Both the position numbers and the translations under genes were made by a program. The notes beneath the pieces are model-generated. The model had not been told where the DNA came from. It saw only the letters and a program-made list of their open reading frames with translations, and searched no databases. 64,000 bases of DNA from Owenia fusiformis (taxonomy: Eukaryota > Annelida > Polychaeta > Sabellida > Oweniidae). Location: assembly GCA_903813345.2 (NCBI GenBank), contig CAIIXF020000010.1:24946425-25010424 (forward strand), in the 5' to 3' direction. Shown here one piece after another: positions 44,525 through 56,529 of the stretch (its first letter is position 1; every line of letters begins with the position of its first letter).

Positions 44525-45390
44525 ATTTTATTTATTTTTTTTCAAATATAGTTTATTCCAATTTAGGTTTTTACGATACAGAAATACAATGATACAATTA
44601 ATTACAATAATGTATAATGAGTTATGTTTTAATCATTTTCCATTTGTTTTTAAAAAATACATTTTTACGAGTACAGATTTCAAAATTTAAAGTTTTAATA
44701 GTGCCTTCAAAATTACGCTTAATACCATTATTCAGTTCTTGAATATATGTTTTATATATAACAAATGACACAATACTTATAAAATAGTTTAAAAATTCAG
44801 TATGATTGTCATTTCCATCGTAACCAATTATCAATTTTCTGTAAGTTACTCTTAACCCTGAGATATTATAAATATGTTTCCAAATGTTTTGAGAATATGA
44901 GCATGAAAATAACAAATGTTTCAAGGTACATAATTCATTACATAAACTACATTTGTAGGTTTCACTTTTATCAAATATATATAAATCACTAAGGCTAGGA
45001 AGAATATTGTTGATTATTTTAAAGTTGAAATTACCTATTTTCTTTTCTTTACAACTAATTTTTGTAGAGAAAAAGTTTTGCCAATTTATTTCATCATTGG
45101 CTTCATAGCAAAACTCTTGTTCCCATTTCCTTTTCATAAACCATTTTTCCGATCGTTTGTTTTTTTAATATTTCATAAAAGAATTTGGATTTCTGATTAT
45201 TCACAGTGATAATCACATTATTTATATTAAATTTAAAAGTATTATGAATATTTGTATACTTGACAGATTCTAAATTGAATCTTTCTTTCAGTGTGCCTAT
45301 GGCTGATAAAACTCTGTAATATTCAGATATCCAATTTTGTTTATTTACAAGTTTTTGATATAACATATTAACATCAACACAAGACAAAAT
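44525..45390 (-). pseudogene. L1-like LINE ORF2 C-terminus with A-rich tail
   Basis: Minus-strand frames 45387-45160 and 45155-44622 together encode the L1-type C-terminal region (LVNKQNWISEYYRVLSAIG; KKIGNFNFKIINNILPSL) and a CCHC knuckle (YKCSLCNELCTLKHLLFSC). A frameshift lies in the A run near 45156. The 3' end runs to GAAAAAAAATAAATAAAATG at about 44525. The start is 5'-truncated. It sits 450 bp inside the left end of the 12.2-kb element. Confidence 0.78.
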
Positions 45391-45648
45391 CGTATGGAAT
45401 AACTTGCGATAAGCTAGTTATTAAGCTTGTTATTATGGTCTTACTAGTGGTTATTATTGAGTAATGGTACAGGTATTCGATATGGTATTGCAGCTTACAC
45501 TTAAGTAATGGTACACGTATCCTTGGATTTTAGGCCCGAATACCGAGGTTTATTTTTTTAATTATCGTGTATTATTATTTTGTGTTAATATTAGTTAACC
45601 ATCTAACTATTGGCATGATATGATAACCTTGTTATATTAATATAGCTC

Positions 45649-45893
45649 ATAGGCATAGCCAGGGGGATGTGATGTGTCCGATCGCACCCCCCCCCCCCCT
45701 CCATAACCAATGAAAATAGAACCATTAGGTAGAAGAAAAAAGTCTTAAAATGCTTTTTATTTGAAGCTTCTAGCTCGATTTTGAACGAAGTTGCACCAAT
45801 TTTTGTAAAATTCAAAACAAATCTTCAAAAACATTTTTTATGCCACGATCGCACCCCCCCCCCTCCCCCGACTGAAAGCTGGCTACGCCACTG
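45649..45893. mobile_element. Short MITE with GGCRTAGCCAG ends and C runs
   Basis: CATAGGCATAGCCAGGGGG on the left faces GGCTACGCCACTG on the right; next to each lies GATCGCACCCCCCC. A related end (CATAGGCGTAGCCAGGAGGG) is at 48713. No ORF. Confidence 0.5.
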
Positions 45894-46099
45894 TAACGTG
45901 TAATCAATACGCTACATTTTGTATGTTCAATTTGTATACTAAAAACACAAATTTAGATGAAGACAAGATAAAAATTCGAATCAAGAATGAAAAGGTGTCT
46001 AAGTATATAAATCTCAAGGGTAATGCATATTTGAATTAAACAGAGGCGGGTTGATTTATATTGTGCTATGAATTACGCTATTATTCAAAATTGCAGCTT

Positions 46100-47090
46100 A
46101 GATGCCTGTTTTATGATACCCTGCGTGCAGAGTCTAGTTAAACTAAACTAAGACGAAGCTCTCTTTTAAGAAGTGAAGTCAAACGAATGCAAAGGGTAGT
46201 TTTATGAAAAATATCACGGAAGATGTATTCTAGATATCAGTAGTATTCTCAGAAATTTATTATCCGAAACGGATAACATCTGGCCACTCAGACAAACAAT
46301 CGCAGACATAGGCTAAGCTTGTTTATTTAACAGTTAGATTTGTTGACTTACCGATCCGTATTTCAATCTCCGGGAAGACGTTCTTTTCACTTTGTATTTG
46401 CGTGCAGTGTAATATAAGTTGATACTTTTGTTCAAAAATGTACTTTTACTGGCCATTTTATGCCTTTTATTTTCAAGTTATGTTTTGTTTTGATGTCAGT
46501 GTGAAAAGTCAAGAAACGTCAACCCCGACTTTTAATCAAAAAATGTTGGTTAATCACTTATGGCAAATCACAAGGTTGATGATGTCAACGGACCATGATC
46601 GTGGAAGGCTATCAATATCAGGTGTATATCGCATAGAAAATAAATTTCCCGCCCCTTGAGGTTTCCGACTGTAAAACTTAATATTTAATACTAACCAATG
46701 CATCAGTTAATATTTTCAGAATACAAATTTTCCATTTTTATTTCTCTGATAGATAAAGTCTCATTTTGAATCTGTTCGTGTATTAAAGAGTATGCTTTTA
46801 TAATGCCGTGGTCACATTTGCTCAGATTTTCAGCACCGACGCCCGGCCGATGAGTATTTTGTTCAAAATTGTATTCAATTCTGAACAAAATACTCAATCG
46901 GCCGGGCGCCGTAATGAAAATCGGAGCAAAATTACCAAGTCATAACTGATGAAAAATCGAATGAGAACACGAACATGGATAATAGGGGCACAATTACGCT
47001 GCGTGCAGAGTCTAATTATAAACTACGAGAAGACGAAACTCTCATTTAAGAAGTGAAGTCGAACAAATGCAAAGGGTAGGGTACTATAGA
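46100..47090. repeat. Direct repeat pair of about 85 bp plus a foldback
   Basis: GCGTGCAGAGTCTA, AGAAGTGAAGTC and ATGCAAAGGGTAG occur in the same order at 46124-46200 and 47000-47080. Between them is a foldback at 46820-46927 with arms containing GCCCGGCCGAT and AGTATTTTGTTCA. The pair may be ends of an element with direct terminal repeats. Confidence 0.5.
46438..46659 (+). other. Small open frame, 73 codons, unidentified
   Basis: The product starts with an aromatic, hydrophobic segment (MYFYWPFYAFYFQVMFCF), compatible with a signal peptide or membrane anchor, followed by a polar part (KSQETSTPTFNQKML; DHDRGRLSISGVYRI). I do not recognise it. It lies inside the 12.2-kb transposon between the two direct repeats. 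It may be chance. Confidence 0.2.
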
Positions 47091-47370
47091 ATGGGGATCA
47101 TATAAAAGCACGATCTATTTCACAACGCCTTTAACTTTTGTTCTTCAACTGTTGCCCTTTGTGCATTTCAAAAATAAAATATCTTAATCTGATTTGTTCC
47201 ACCTTTCTTTTCGCTCAGTTCTGCAATATTATGTCCATATGTTGTTTAGGATTATCTCATTTGCGAAATAGCTGTAAGACATTATGAGAATGAATATGGG
47301 AGTTTCCACGATAATGCTGTTCACATGATTTTATACACATACCTGCATAACAATCGGAGACAGAAGTCTT

Positions 47371-48030
47371 AATATTGTCCAATAAAAAAATAAGAATCTA
47401 ACATTTAATGATAACAAAAGGATTAATTGCTTAGTTCTCTTTGTTTTAGTCTTTGTTTTCTTAAATGCGGAAGTGTACCAACATCACCTAGATTACATAA
47501 GAGATCATCTAACAGTCTAAAATTGCTTTTAATTGCAAGTTAATGCATTCCGACCAAAATTTGTATACCTGTAATTTGGGGGGGGGGGGGCGATGTTACA
47601 TCACATAACCACAACGTTCATATAGAAATATACAATAAGCATGTCCGTATAAAAGCTAAAATTATAAAAACTCATTTCAAAGTCATTCTGTTCATGGAAG
47701 CGTCAAGTTATGAAAAACAATGCTAAACACTCCAACAAATCGACTTGATTACATTTGAAAACTTCTTGAGAGGAAATGGACAAATGTATTTTTCTAACTC
47801 ATTAGAACGTCTGTCTGATTGAAATACTATTTTTTAAATACAAACATAAATGATTTAATCTTGGTCAGAAGTCTGAACATTGTCCAACAAAATAATAAGA
47901 ATCTAACATTTAATGATTACAAAAGGATTAATTGCTATATAGTCTTTGTCTTTGTTTTTCTAACGGCGGAAGTGTACCAACATCACCTTGATTACAGAAG
48001 AGATCATCTAACAGTCTAAAATTGCTTTTA
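47371..48030 (+). repeat. Direct duplication of about 165 bp, 500 bp apart
   Basis: AATAAGAATCTAACATTTAA through GCGGAAGTGTACCAACATCA and GAGATCATCTAACAGTCTAA occurs at about 47371-47535 and 47869-48033 with roughly ten percent differences. A G run is at 47577-47590. Confidence 0.65.
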
Positions 48031-48033
48031 ATT

Positions 48034-50384
48034 CCCGGGTTTTAATTACATTTTATGTATAGACTTTTTTGCCTCTATTCTCATTTCTAAACCTGTTTCT
48101 GTTTGCTTATTTAACAATTGTGATAAATTATTCAGTTAGTGTCGAAATCAAAACAATTTTCTACATTATAGTCCCCTCCTCTTGCACTGACTAAATATTA
48201 AAATAAGCCAGTCTGATTGCGAATTTACAAATCCTGTAAAAGTAGCTCCAAACCGCCTTTTAATCAGAGAAAACAATAAGTTAATTCATCTGATTGCGAA
48301 AATACGAATAAACCTGATTATCTGATCTCCATGCTATTTGATTCGTGCATTATCTACAAGTCAGTCGGACAAGGGTGAAATTATTTCATTTGAAAACAGA
48401 AATAAATATCAGAACCCCTCTAGCATAATTATTCGGAAGAAATTCATACAAAAAATAAGGTACACAACTGATGAAGGGTCGCACACAATGCACACACCTG
48501 TCTCCTCCTCCTCCGTGTTAACCCACACGACCATATTTGACAATTTTTCTAAAAGCGTTTTTCCCGGGAATATAGGTGTAGCGGTTGCCAGAAGTCGCAC
48601 AGCTTGGGAGTCAGGGTATCCTGATCCATGCCTCAACGCCTGACGGGTCTGATATTTAGAGGGGGCGCAAGAATTATTAGGGGGCGGGGTAAACGTGAAA
48701 GTTGCCAAAATATCCATAGGCGTAGCCAGGAGGGGGGGGGGGTGCGATGGGTGCGATAACAATAGGCTTTATATATGCTTTAATGTTTTATTTATCATGA
48801 TGCTTTTATGTAGGCTATTAATTACAGTTCTTTTTGCAATATAAAACTGGTATGTTTATGCAAATTCCGATTGGACTAATATAAAGGGATATTGTTTCAT
48901 TATGTGGACTTGAGAAAGTCCGACATACTCATTGCTTTCAACCCAAAACTTAAAATAGGAAGTTATCAAGATCCCAAGAACACGATCGCTACTTAAACAA
49001 TACGTTTGTAAAATCCCAGCGATCGAAATGCAATCAAACTTTCGCAATCAGGTGCCTAATTAGTCTTTTGATCTCTAAAGTTTTACGACTGAACGTTTCA
49101 ATGAACTCGTGAGAAGCAAACGCAATCATCATATAAACATTTTTCTAGTAAATCTAAAATAGAGTAAAACCCAGGGAAAAAGATCGCGTGTTCATAGGAA
49201 TTAGGCATATTTCAATTTTGAAATAACAAAAGTCAGTCTCGGAAGAATTTTCCAAGCATTCCCTGCCTCGATGCGTTTTTATTGCAAGGGCCGTTTAGCG
49301 CCGATATGAATTCATTATAGGGCATTAGGGTTGTGCTTTATTTGTTTTATTTATATAAATGTTATAAAATGTGTACGACACTTTAATGAATTATTTTTAG
49401 GGTTACAATGCATATTTGACTTTTCCCTCTAAACGTTTAAAATTCATCTTTATACTTTTCTTAGTTTGCTTCAATAAAATTAACATTGGATCCCAGACAG
49501 TTATCAAATTCTCAGACATTTGATTAATATAGATATTTGTACTTCCTTTGACCAGTGGTGCTGGTGTGACTGAGATTCGAATCTAATCTGTTTCATTTTT
49601 ATGTAAATTGAGAGGAATAAAGTTTTATTTTAAGCGTTTTAACAATCTTAACGTTTGGCGTGCAGCTCAACTTAATACACAAAGGTCAAATACAGAAATA
49701 AGAACATGCCTTTTAATTGTTATTCAAGCTCGAGCAATATCCCCGTTATAAAACCAAAATAACTGCGGTTAGGTACCATACCTTGATTACAGTAAAGACA
49801 GGCCATCTCATTCTGGTATGCCAGAGCCACTCTTATCTGCCGATTGTGGAAGGATAAAGACAAAGGGGTCGCGGCTATCGCGATGAGGCCATCTTATTTC
49901 TAAGAATTATTTCTGCCTCTCATTCCTTAAACCGGCTTCGTTAAACAGTGCCAAAATATATAAGAGCCAAAAACAAGACTATTTTTATATTTAAATCCCC
50001 TCACCTTGTCAATGTCTATGCCTGCATCTGGTTTTCCCACCTTTGGGAGGGAGCCAATATACACATAGATTACTTACTGGCCATGGACAGGGGGGGCACA
50101 GAAACGAACATTCTGGGGTCATAAGGGATACTTGGGGAAGGGGGAGGGGTGGTGGTGAATAGTGAAGTCCGGGAGTGAAGTTAAGGTGTACTGAAATCTT
50201 CTTTTGATATTTAGTGCTTGAATGGAGACTTGTTTCCACTCCCCGCATTCTAGTAGAATTTAAATATTTGATCCGAAGGAGTTATTTTAAATCAAACTTG
50301 CATTCCGATTAATTAACACTCCAATGATTGTACCGCTTCACTATTGTCTAAGATAATTATAATGAATTCACGGGACACTATAGT
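48034..50384. other. Transposon interior without recognisable genes
   Basis: Contains a G-rich element end near 48660-48750 (CGTAGCCAGGAGGG, GGTGCGATGGGTGCG) and a stretch at about 50185-50290 (TGGAGACTTGTTTCCACTCC) that recurs at 51840-51910. Open frames over the G/C-run parts are low-complexity artefacts. Confidence 0.45.
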
Positions 50385-51814
50385 CAGGCCCGTAAGACAC
50401 TTTTCTCCTAGGGGGGTGCGGTTTTTAGCTTACTAAAGAGAATATAAAATTGTCATTTTTTTGCCGCGTAAATCAAATCGCGTAAGACAGAGGGGGGGGG
50501 GGTCAGTTACTCCCTATATTGGTTTGGAATTAACAAATGCATGCAACTTCCAAACGTTCCAATTGTAATGTGGGGGGTGTGAGGAGTGGCCCACTCCCCC
50601 CAGAAAATTGTACAGTTTTGAGATGCTATTTGGTGCTTTCTGGGCACTTTCAAAGTGTAAGTTTCTAAGTGGTACGCCACCACCAAGGGAATAAGAGTTG
50701 AGTGAATAAAAAACTGAGCATTCAGGCGGGTCTGGGGGTTCTCCCCCATGAAAATTTTGAAATTTGGTTGTATTTGGAGCGAGTTTGCAACCATCTGGTA
50801 CGCCTGTGCGTTATGAGTCAATAAGAAAAATGTGATTTTTTTTCAAATTTTTTTGGGGGTGTCAAAGAGGATGAGAGGGTGAAGTGGGGTGGGGTGCCAG
50901 TAGGGGAGACAATACATGAAATTCATAATATTTTCTTTTGTTTTGTGGGGGATGTGAGGGGTGGCTAACTCTCCTAGAAAATTTAACAATTTAAAGATGA
51001 TATTTGGTGCTTCTGGGCACTTTTAAAGTGTATTAGTCAATAAAAACATTGAAAAACAATCATAATTCTTTTCAAATTTTGGGGGTGTCAAAGGGGGGGG
51101 GGAGGGGTGCCAGAGGGGGAGGTGGGGCTGGGGTGCCAGATGGGGAGCAAGTGTTTGTCCCCCATATCAAAATTTAGTGGGGATGTCTTCCAGAATCATT
51201 AACTTTATCAAGGAGCTATTTGATGATGTCTGGGCAATTTAAAAGTGTCTGAGACAATACATAAAACAAATTCAGAACTTTTCAATTGTTTTGTTTGGGG
51301 TGTGAGGGGTGGCCCACTCCCCCTAGAAAATTTTACAATTTTACGACGTTATTTGGTGCTTTCTGGGCACGTTCAAAGTGTATGAGTCAATTAAAGAATT
51401 TGAGAAAATCACAATTTCTTTTTTTTGGGGGGGGGGTCAAGGGGGGGGGCGCCAGAGGGGGGGGGGAGGTTATGCAAGTGCAACATGCAAGAGGGGGAGT
51501 AAGTCCCCCAGAAACACTAACTATATCAAGGAGCTATTTGATGATATCTGGGCACTTTAATAAAAGTGTCTGAGACAAAACTCTAAAATAAATTTAGAAC
51601 TTTTCCATTGTTTTGTGGGGGGTGTGAGGGGTGGCCAATACCCCTAGAAAATTTTACAATTTTAAGATGCAGTATTTGGTACTTTCTGGGTACTTTCAAA
51701 GTGTATGAGTCAATGAAAAAAAAATTACAAAAAATCTTTTTTTCAAATTTATTTTGAGGGGTGACAAAGGGGGGTGCGGTCGCACCCATCGCACCCCCCC
51801 ATCTGACGGCCCTG
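50385..51814. mobile_element. G-rich TIR element with internal repeats
   Basis: Ends CAGGCCCGTAAGA and (inverse) CAGGGCCGTCAGA; ATAGT flanks both sides (50380-50384; 51815-51819). Inside, a module with GTGTGAGGGGTGGC, TTTCTGGGCAC and AAGTGTATGAGTCAA repeats about four times at 320-390-bp spacing, with runs of G between. No coding function is visible. Confidence 0.68.
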
Positions 51815-51819
51815 ATAGT

Positions 51820-53164
51820 CTTCCTTTTAAACTTTAGTGGTTGGATGGAGACTTGTTCCCCACCCCGTACACTAGTAAATTTGTAAATTTTAAATATTTG
51901 ATTTAGGGAGGTATTTGCAATCCAACTCTGATGATGCAAGACTAGTCAGCCAAGACTAAATTATGAACTTATTATCATTTAGACTATTGAGTTCATTAAA
52001 TTATAATTCCATAGATATCATATTTAATCCTGTCAACACAATAATGGTATTAATTGGCATTATATGTAGTCAGAGATGGTTTAAAAAGTTGTTTAGATTA
52101 ATGATAATATTAAGAAAAATCCTAACTCAAAGTTTTTGTTCTCTCGCAATCCAGAGCAAACCACTCGCCGGGCAAGCATTCTTTAAAAACGTGAAGTTTT
52201 CACCATGTTGAGCAGTTTTGAAAATTGTCCAATTTGAACCATCGCCTTGTATATTTCTGTAACTGTCCCCCCCCCCCTTGACACTCGAGTGTAAGAATCC
52301 TTTCCACACTGTCAATGGTTTTACAAAATAGTTCATGTCAGGAAGGGGGAGGGGTGAGTGTGGAGAACAATCACTGACTGCGATTTGTATGATTGAACAT
52401 TATACACTTATCATAAATTCGTAAAGAATAGTTTTAAAATAAACAGCTTGTTTTATGTTATGATTGGAGTGATGTATGAATAGAAAAATGACACTGGTTT
52501 TGAAATATCTTAATTATCCCATTGAATGAAGCCATCCGTCCCTCTGTCGATTCTTAACTCATACTAGTGGACTGATTTGATTTAAAGGAGAAGTCTCGGT
52601 GTAGAACGTGTACACACTAATGGGAACGAATTTTACTCATTTCTATTTAGGATTCGTTCATATACTAGCGGGGCTTTAGAGCATTTACAAACGCACGAAT
52701 TGTATTGTTTTAAGGCAACTTTTATGACATATAATCATTATATTTAAAGCTGATTAATTTTAGATTATATTCGGTTCAATTTTACAAATAATGAATAGTA
52801 TTACAGTATATCGAAAAATGTACAATGATTTACATTAAATTGTGCAGACTGCAAACAATGTACATGGTTGGCGAATTTGCATGCGCGTTCTTGATAATAA
52901 GAATTAAAGGTTGAACTTAAAAATCAAACATTTTCTTTTTTAAACACAATAAATCTTTAAATCAAGAAAATAAAAATAAGATTGATGATTGAACTTTTCA
53001 TAGTCAACTGCGACTGTGTCGACGCATGTTTATTTACTTAGCTAATTAGATATGTAAAATTGTTAATGGCCGCAACGGATAATACGTACATGTAAGCTGT
53101 TCGGATAAGACATTTCTATATGATTAATAACAAATTCCGGGCAGAATATTATTCAACAGTACCT
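51820..53164. other. Unassigned sequence, includes a lone family B head
   Basis: TTATCCCATTGAATGAAG and CATCCGTCCCTCTGTC at about 52514-52585 are a B head with no core or tail. The rest is AT-rich without frames. Confidence 0.45.
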
Positions 53165-54365
53165 GCTCTTATCAGTTATTATTCAATTTGGATAATAAAT
53201 CTATTATCTCGTCGTATTGATGTTTATTATATAGTGTTTCTTGTTGTGCAAGGAACCTGTTCTGAATTATCAAGTCTTTTATGTATATAATTCCACTTTT
53301 GATCCATGATTCAAAGAAAATTGGTTTATTTTTGACGGTGAATAATTTGTTTCCCCATATAACCTCTTGCAAGAGTTCATGTTGCTTCATATCTCTTATA
53401 TTTTTGATGCATTTACATAAACAATGTGCTTCCAGCACTTGTTGATAAAAAAGTGGAACATTTTCAAATTCTTTGAATCTAGTATCATTTATCTTGAATA
53501 ATACATCTATATTTGGAAGAAATTTATTGAAATAGAAGTAAGGGATTTTATTGTACATGTTTTGATTATGCAAACGGGGGATCCATGCTGCTTTAAGTGC
53601 ATGTATTTGAGACTCTAAGTCAATCATATTTATTCCACCCTTATTAATATTATTTATGATTATAGATCTTCTTATTTTGTCCTTTTTTCCATCCCATAGA
53701 AATTTAAATACAAGATTGTTTACTTTTTTTATAATCTCATGTGGCACAGATAATACTGATGCTGCATAAATTAATTTTGGAATTGCCAGTGATTTAATCA
53801 CTGTTACTTTGCCAAAAAGTGTTAAGTATCGGTTCTTCCAGCTGTCTAATATTTTTTCTACCTTTTTTACTCTATCTTCCCAGTTTAATTCATAACATCT
53901 TTGTTTGTTGTGTCCTAAAAAGATTCCTAAATATTTGATTGGTTCATCAGTAAAAGTTATATTTTCACTTTTCTTTTCAAAGTCCTTATTTTTTCCAAGC
54001 CAAATGCCTTCAGTTTTTTATATGTTTAACTTCAGACCAGAAAATTTTGAGAAATTGGAAATACATGTAGTATTAAGAGCATTTTTCAATGACTCTTTAT
54101 CTTTAATGAAAAGTGAAGTATCGTCCGCATATTGGGACATCTTATATTCTTTACCATCAACAGTTATACCTGATATATCATTATTTTGCTGAATTGCTAA
54201 GTTCATAACTTCGCAACATAAAATAAATGCCATTGCGGAAATGGGGCAGCCCTGCCGACATGAGCGTTCAACATCAATATTTTTTGATAACCATCGCTTC
54301 ATTTTATACTCTTTTATACCTAGGTGAACCCTTTCTGAAGTTAATGCATCTATCAAATATAAAGA
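53165..54365 (-). pseudogene. L1-like LINE ORF2, RT palm to post-RT region
   Basis: On the minus strand from 54360 the frame has RSCRQGCPISAMAFILCCEV and the RT active-site box QYADDTSLF. After an in-frame TAA (54018-54020) the same frame continues through YLGIFLGHNK, a NRYLTLFGKVTV segment and NKGGINMIDLESQIHALKAA to a stop at 53172. Only one nonsense codon breaks about 390 codons. Endonuclease, fingers and the C-terminal knuckle are missing. The 5' break coincides with the foldback at 54367. Confidence 0.85.
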
Positions 54366-54366
54366 G

Positions 54367-54513
54367 ATTATCCTATATGAGGTTCAGGATATTGGGATTA
54401 TCCCGAGGCAAATATAATATATCTGCCCGAGGGCCGCAGGTCCTGAGGGAAAATATATTACAGTATATTGGCCAAGGGATAATCCCAATATCCTGAACCG
54501 ACTATAGGATAAT
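54367..54513. mobile_element. Foldback MITE at the LINE 5' break
   Basis: Arms ATTATCCTATATGAGG with TTCAGGATATTGGGATTATC and their inverse close on a 70-nt loop. Arms differ at a few positions. LINE coding stops exactly at its left edge. Confidence 0.75.
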
Positions 54514-54789
54514 ATGTTTATCCCATACCAATCTTGGTCATCTGGTTCACATTGTTCAATCGTGGAAATATTTTAGAATATTCATGTCAAGTTTTGTTTT
54601 CTTGGCCGTGGGTGGATGTTCCTGTTCTCTCAAATATTCCCACATTTATTTTCTCGAATTTTTGATTGATTAAGTGAATGCTCCTTCCCTTTTTTAAACC
54701 ATCAAACAGATCCCGATTGTCTGTGTTTTCTCCATTGTCGTTTACAGTCATTACGCGAACCTTACAAATTACGAACAAATATGCGAGCA

Positions 54790-55405
54790 GCGAAATTGAC
54801 CTCATTTCCTATGCCTCCAAATTTTCCCAATTTTTTCCTCAATTACAATAGGTTGAAAATTTATGATAAATCTAATGAATTTTTGAAAATCGACATTCCC
54901 ATGTAAACCAATAGGAAATGATAGGTTTGCCGCAAGTCATATGACAGAATATTCATCCATTGTTCTTGTAAACAATACGAGTTAGGTAGTCCATTGAATT
55001 TGCTAACTTTATTGAATAATAAAATTGATACTTTTCTTCAGGTTTCAAAAAGTATAGATCTTCAAAGTCAAAATTATTTTTCAAAAATAATCCTCCCATT
55101 GAAATAACACGAGGCGAAAAAGATTTTCAAAAATGACTTTTAAGCTCTGTAGCTTTAGTATTCAAAAACTAAGCTGAACACTCAGCGTACAAAAAAGTTA
55201 TATAATTTAATTTTCTATATAGAAATATTTTTTGGTGAATCTTTTACTGAATAGATATCTTGAAATCAGATTTGCCCCGAACACACCATTTTCCATTGGT
55301 TTACAAAGGAATCACGATTTTCGAAAATTCATCAATTTTCTACCTTTATTGTAATTGAGAGAAAAATTTGGAAAATTTGGAGGCATTGGAAATGAAGTCA
55401 AGTTA
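54790..55405. repeat. Inverted repeat of about 140-bp arms
   Basis: CTCATTTCCTATGCCTCC and CAATTACAATAGG on the left are matched in inverse near 55395. The inner part (AGATATCTATTCAGTAAAA in inverse) resembles the mariner-like element at 36426-38420. It may be an old relative of that family. Confidence 0.5.
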
Positions 55406-56310
55406 CATTTCAATCATGTATTTTCCTCACAGGTCAAGTCAATAAAAATTCAAATATAAAGAGCCTTTAACATGTAATTCAATGAGGGAGCTAAGGTTGC
55501 CAAACTTTTGGAGGGGAGTGTAATAAACAAAAATGACTGATATCTGCTGACTTTCCATAATTATATAAGTTCTTTGTAAAAAAATCAGACCAAAATCAGA
55601 AATATTTACTTGGCCAAAGCATGAAAAGTGTAAAAAGCTAACCGTGATGTTTCCAATAAACACGGCTAAAGGGGAAATCTATTTTATTCAATAATTAATC
55701 AACGTGATGATTTATTCCACGCATTCCTGGCAAATAGGGTTCGGACCATTGGGATTCGAACGAATTGGGCGACCAGCCTTTTTACGTTTAAATTGTCTAG
55801 TTCAAAGTAGTTTCAAGATGTGGGACATCCTCCGAACACAGGCCTCCAGACTTGGGACCACATTAGTGTCTGTTAAGATGTCATTTAGAAAGTGATTAAC
55901 TTATTTAGTAAACTTACATGTACTACAATATCACAATATTTGATTGAATACTATTACTATGTATATCATTTGGCTTGTATATCCTTTTAAGTTTGATAAA
56001 GACTCTGGCGTTGTTGCATCAGCACATTGGTGTTTTTGCATCATTGATGATAAACATAATGGTGTTGTTGCATCAATAGTGAGGAACTAAAACAGCGAAT
56101 TTATCGCTTCTGAATGATGCTACATGTATATCAGTGACAATATTTTAAAATATAGATCGTGCGCTAACTGCACCTGTATGATTATTGAGAAACTTGTCCT
56201 AGAAATGGGTTTAAATTGGGAAAACAAAATATCTTGCGAAAATCTATCACCGGAAGGCCGGCCATCTTGATGCAACAACACGGTGTTGTTGCATCATGAT
56301 GCCCCCCAGT
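55406..56310. other. Right end of the 12.2-kb element
   Basis: About 55490-55640 and 55960-56311 match the right end of the element at 21076-23514. A conserved GTATATCCTTTTAA block precedes the TIR in both. No gene. Confidence 0.6.
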
Positions 56311-56529
56311 GTATTAGTAGAAGGTATAAGCAACATGAAAGTGAAAACAGATTCAAAATTGAATCAGTATTACGAAAGTTCTTTAACTTTCGAGGCTGCT
56401 ATCATGAATGTCATTATTTGACAATAATATACAGTACATACGTCTTACCTTGGAGTCTTGAATCAATATGTAGCTTCGCCATTATTTGGTCTATAGAGAT
56501 GATAAAATCTACTTACATGGTCAGTAAGG

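Larger units (their letters stand above)
44077..56311. mobile_element. CACTGGGG-family DNA transposon, 12.2-kb copy
   Basis: Left end CACTGGGGGGTATCGTGATG and right end its inverse (one change), TIRs about 300 bp with GATGCAACAACAC repeats. TATTA flanks both sides (44072-44076; 56312-56316), a 5-bp duplication. The last 0.8 kb matches that of the 2.4-kb copy (ATGACTGATATC, CTTTCCATAATTATAT). It carries two LINE fragments, a G-rich TIR element, foldbacks and unassigned sequence, but no recognisable transposase. The superfamily is not assigned. Confidence 0.75.

Noticed and set aside
50009-51939. Several Pro/Gly/Trp-rich frames
   Set aside because: Products of runs of G or C in a transposon and its flanks.
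44622-54360. The two minus-strand L1-like fragments as halves of one LINE split by 7.8 kb
   Set aside because: Strand and order fit, but the end of the upstream piece and the start of the downstream piece appear to cover overlapping protein regions, so separate copies are more likely.
54587-54805. 72-codon minus-strand frame with a hydrophobic start
   Set aside because: It overlaps the inverted repeat at 54790 and has no recognisable motif; probably chance.
55730-55860. TTCGAAC box resembling a tRNA T-arm on the minus strand
   Set aside because: No A box at a suitable distance and no cloverleaf can be drawn, so no tRNA or tRNA-derived SINE is called.
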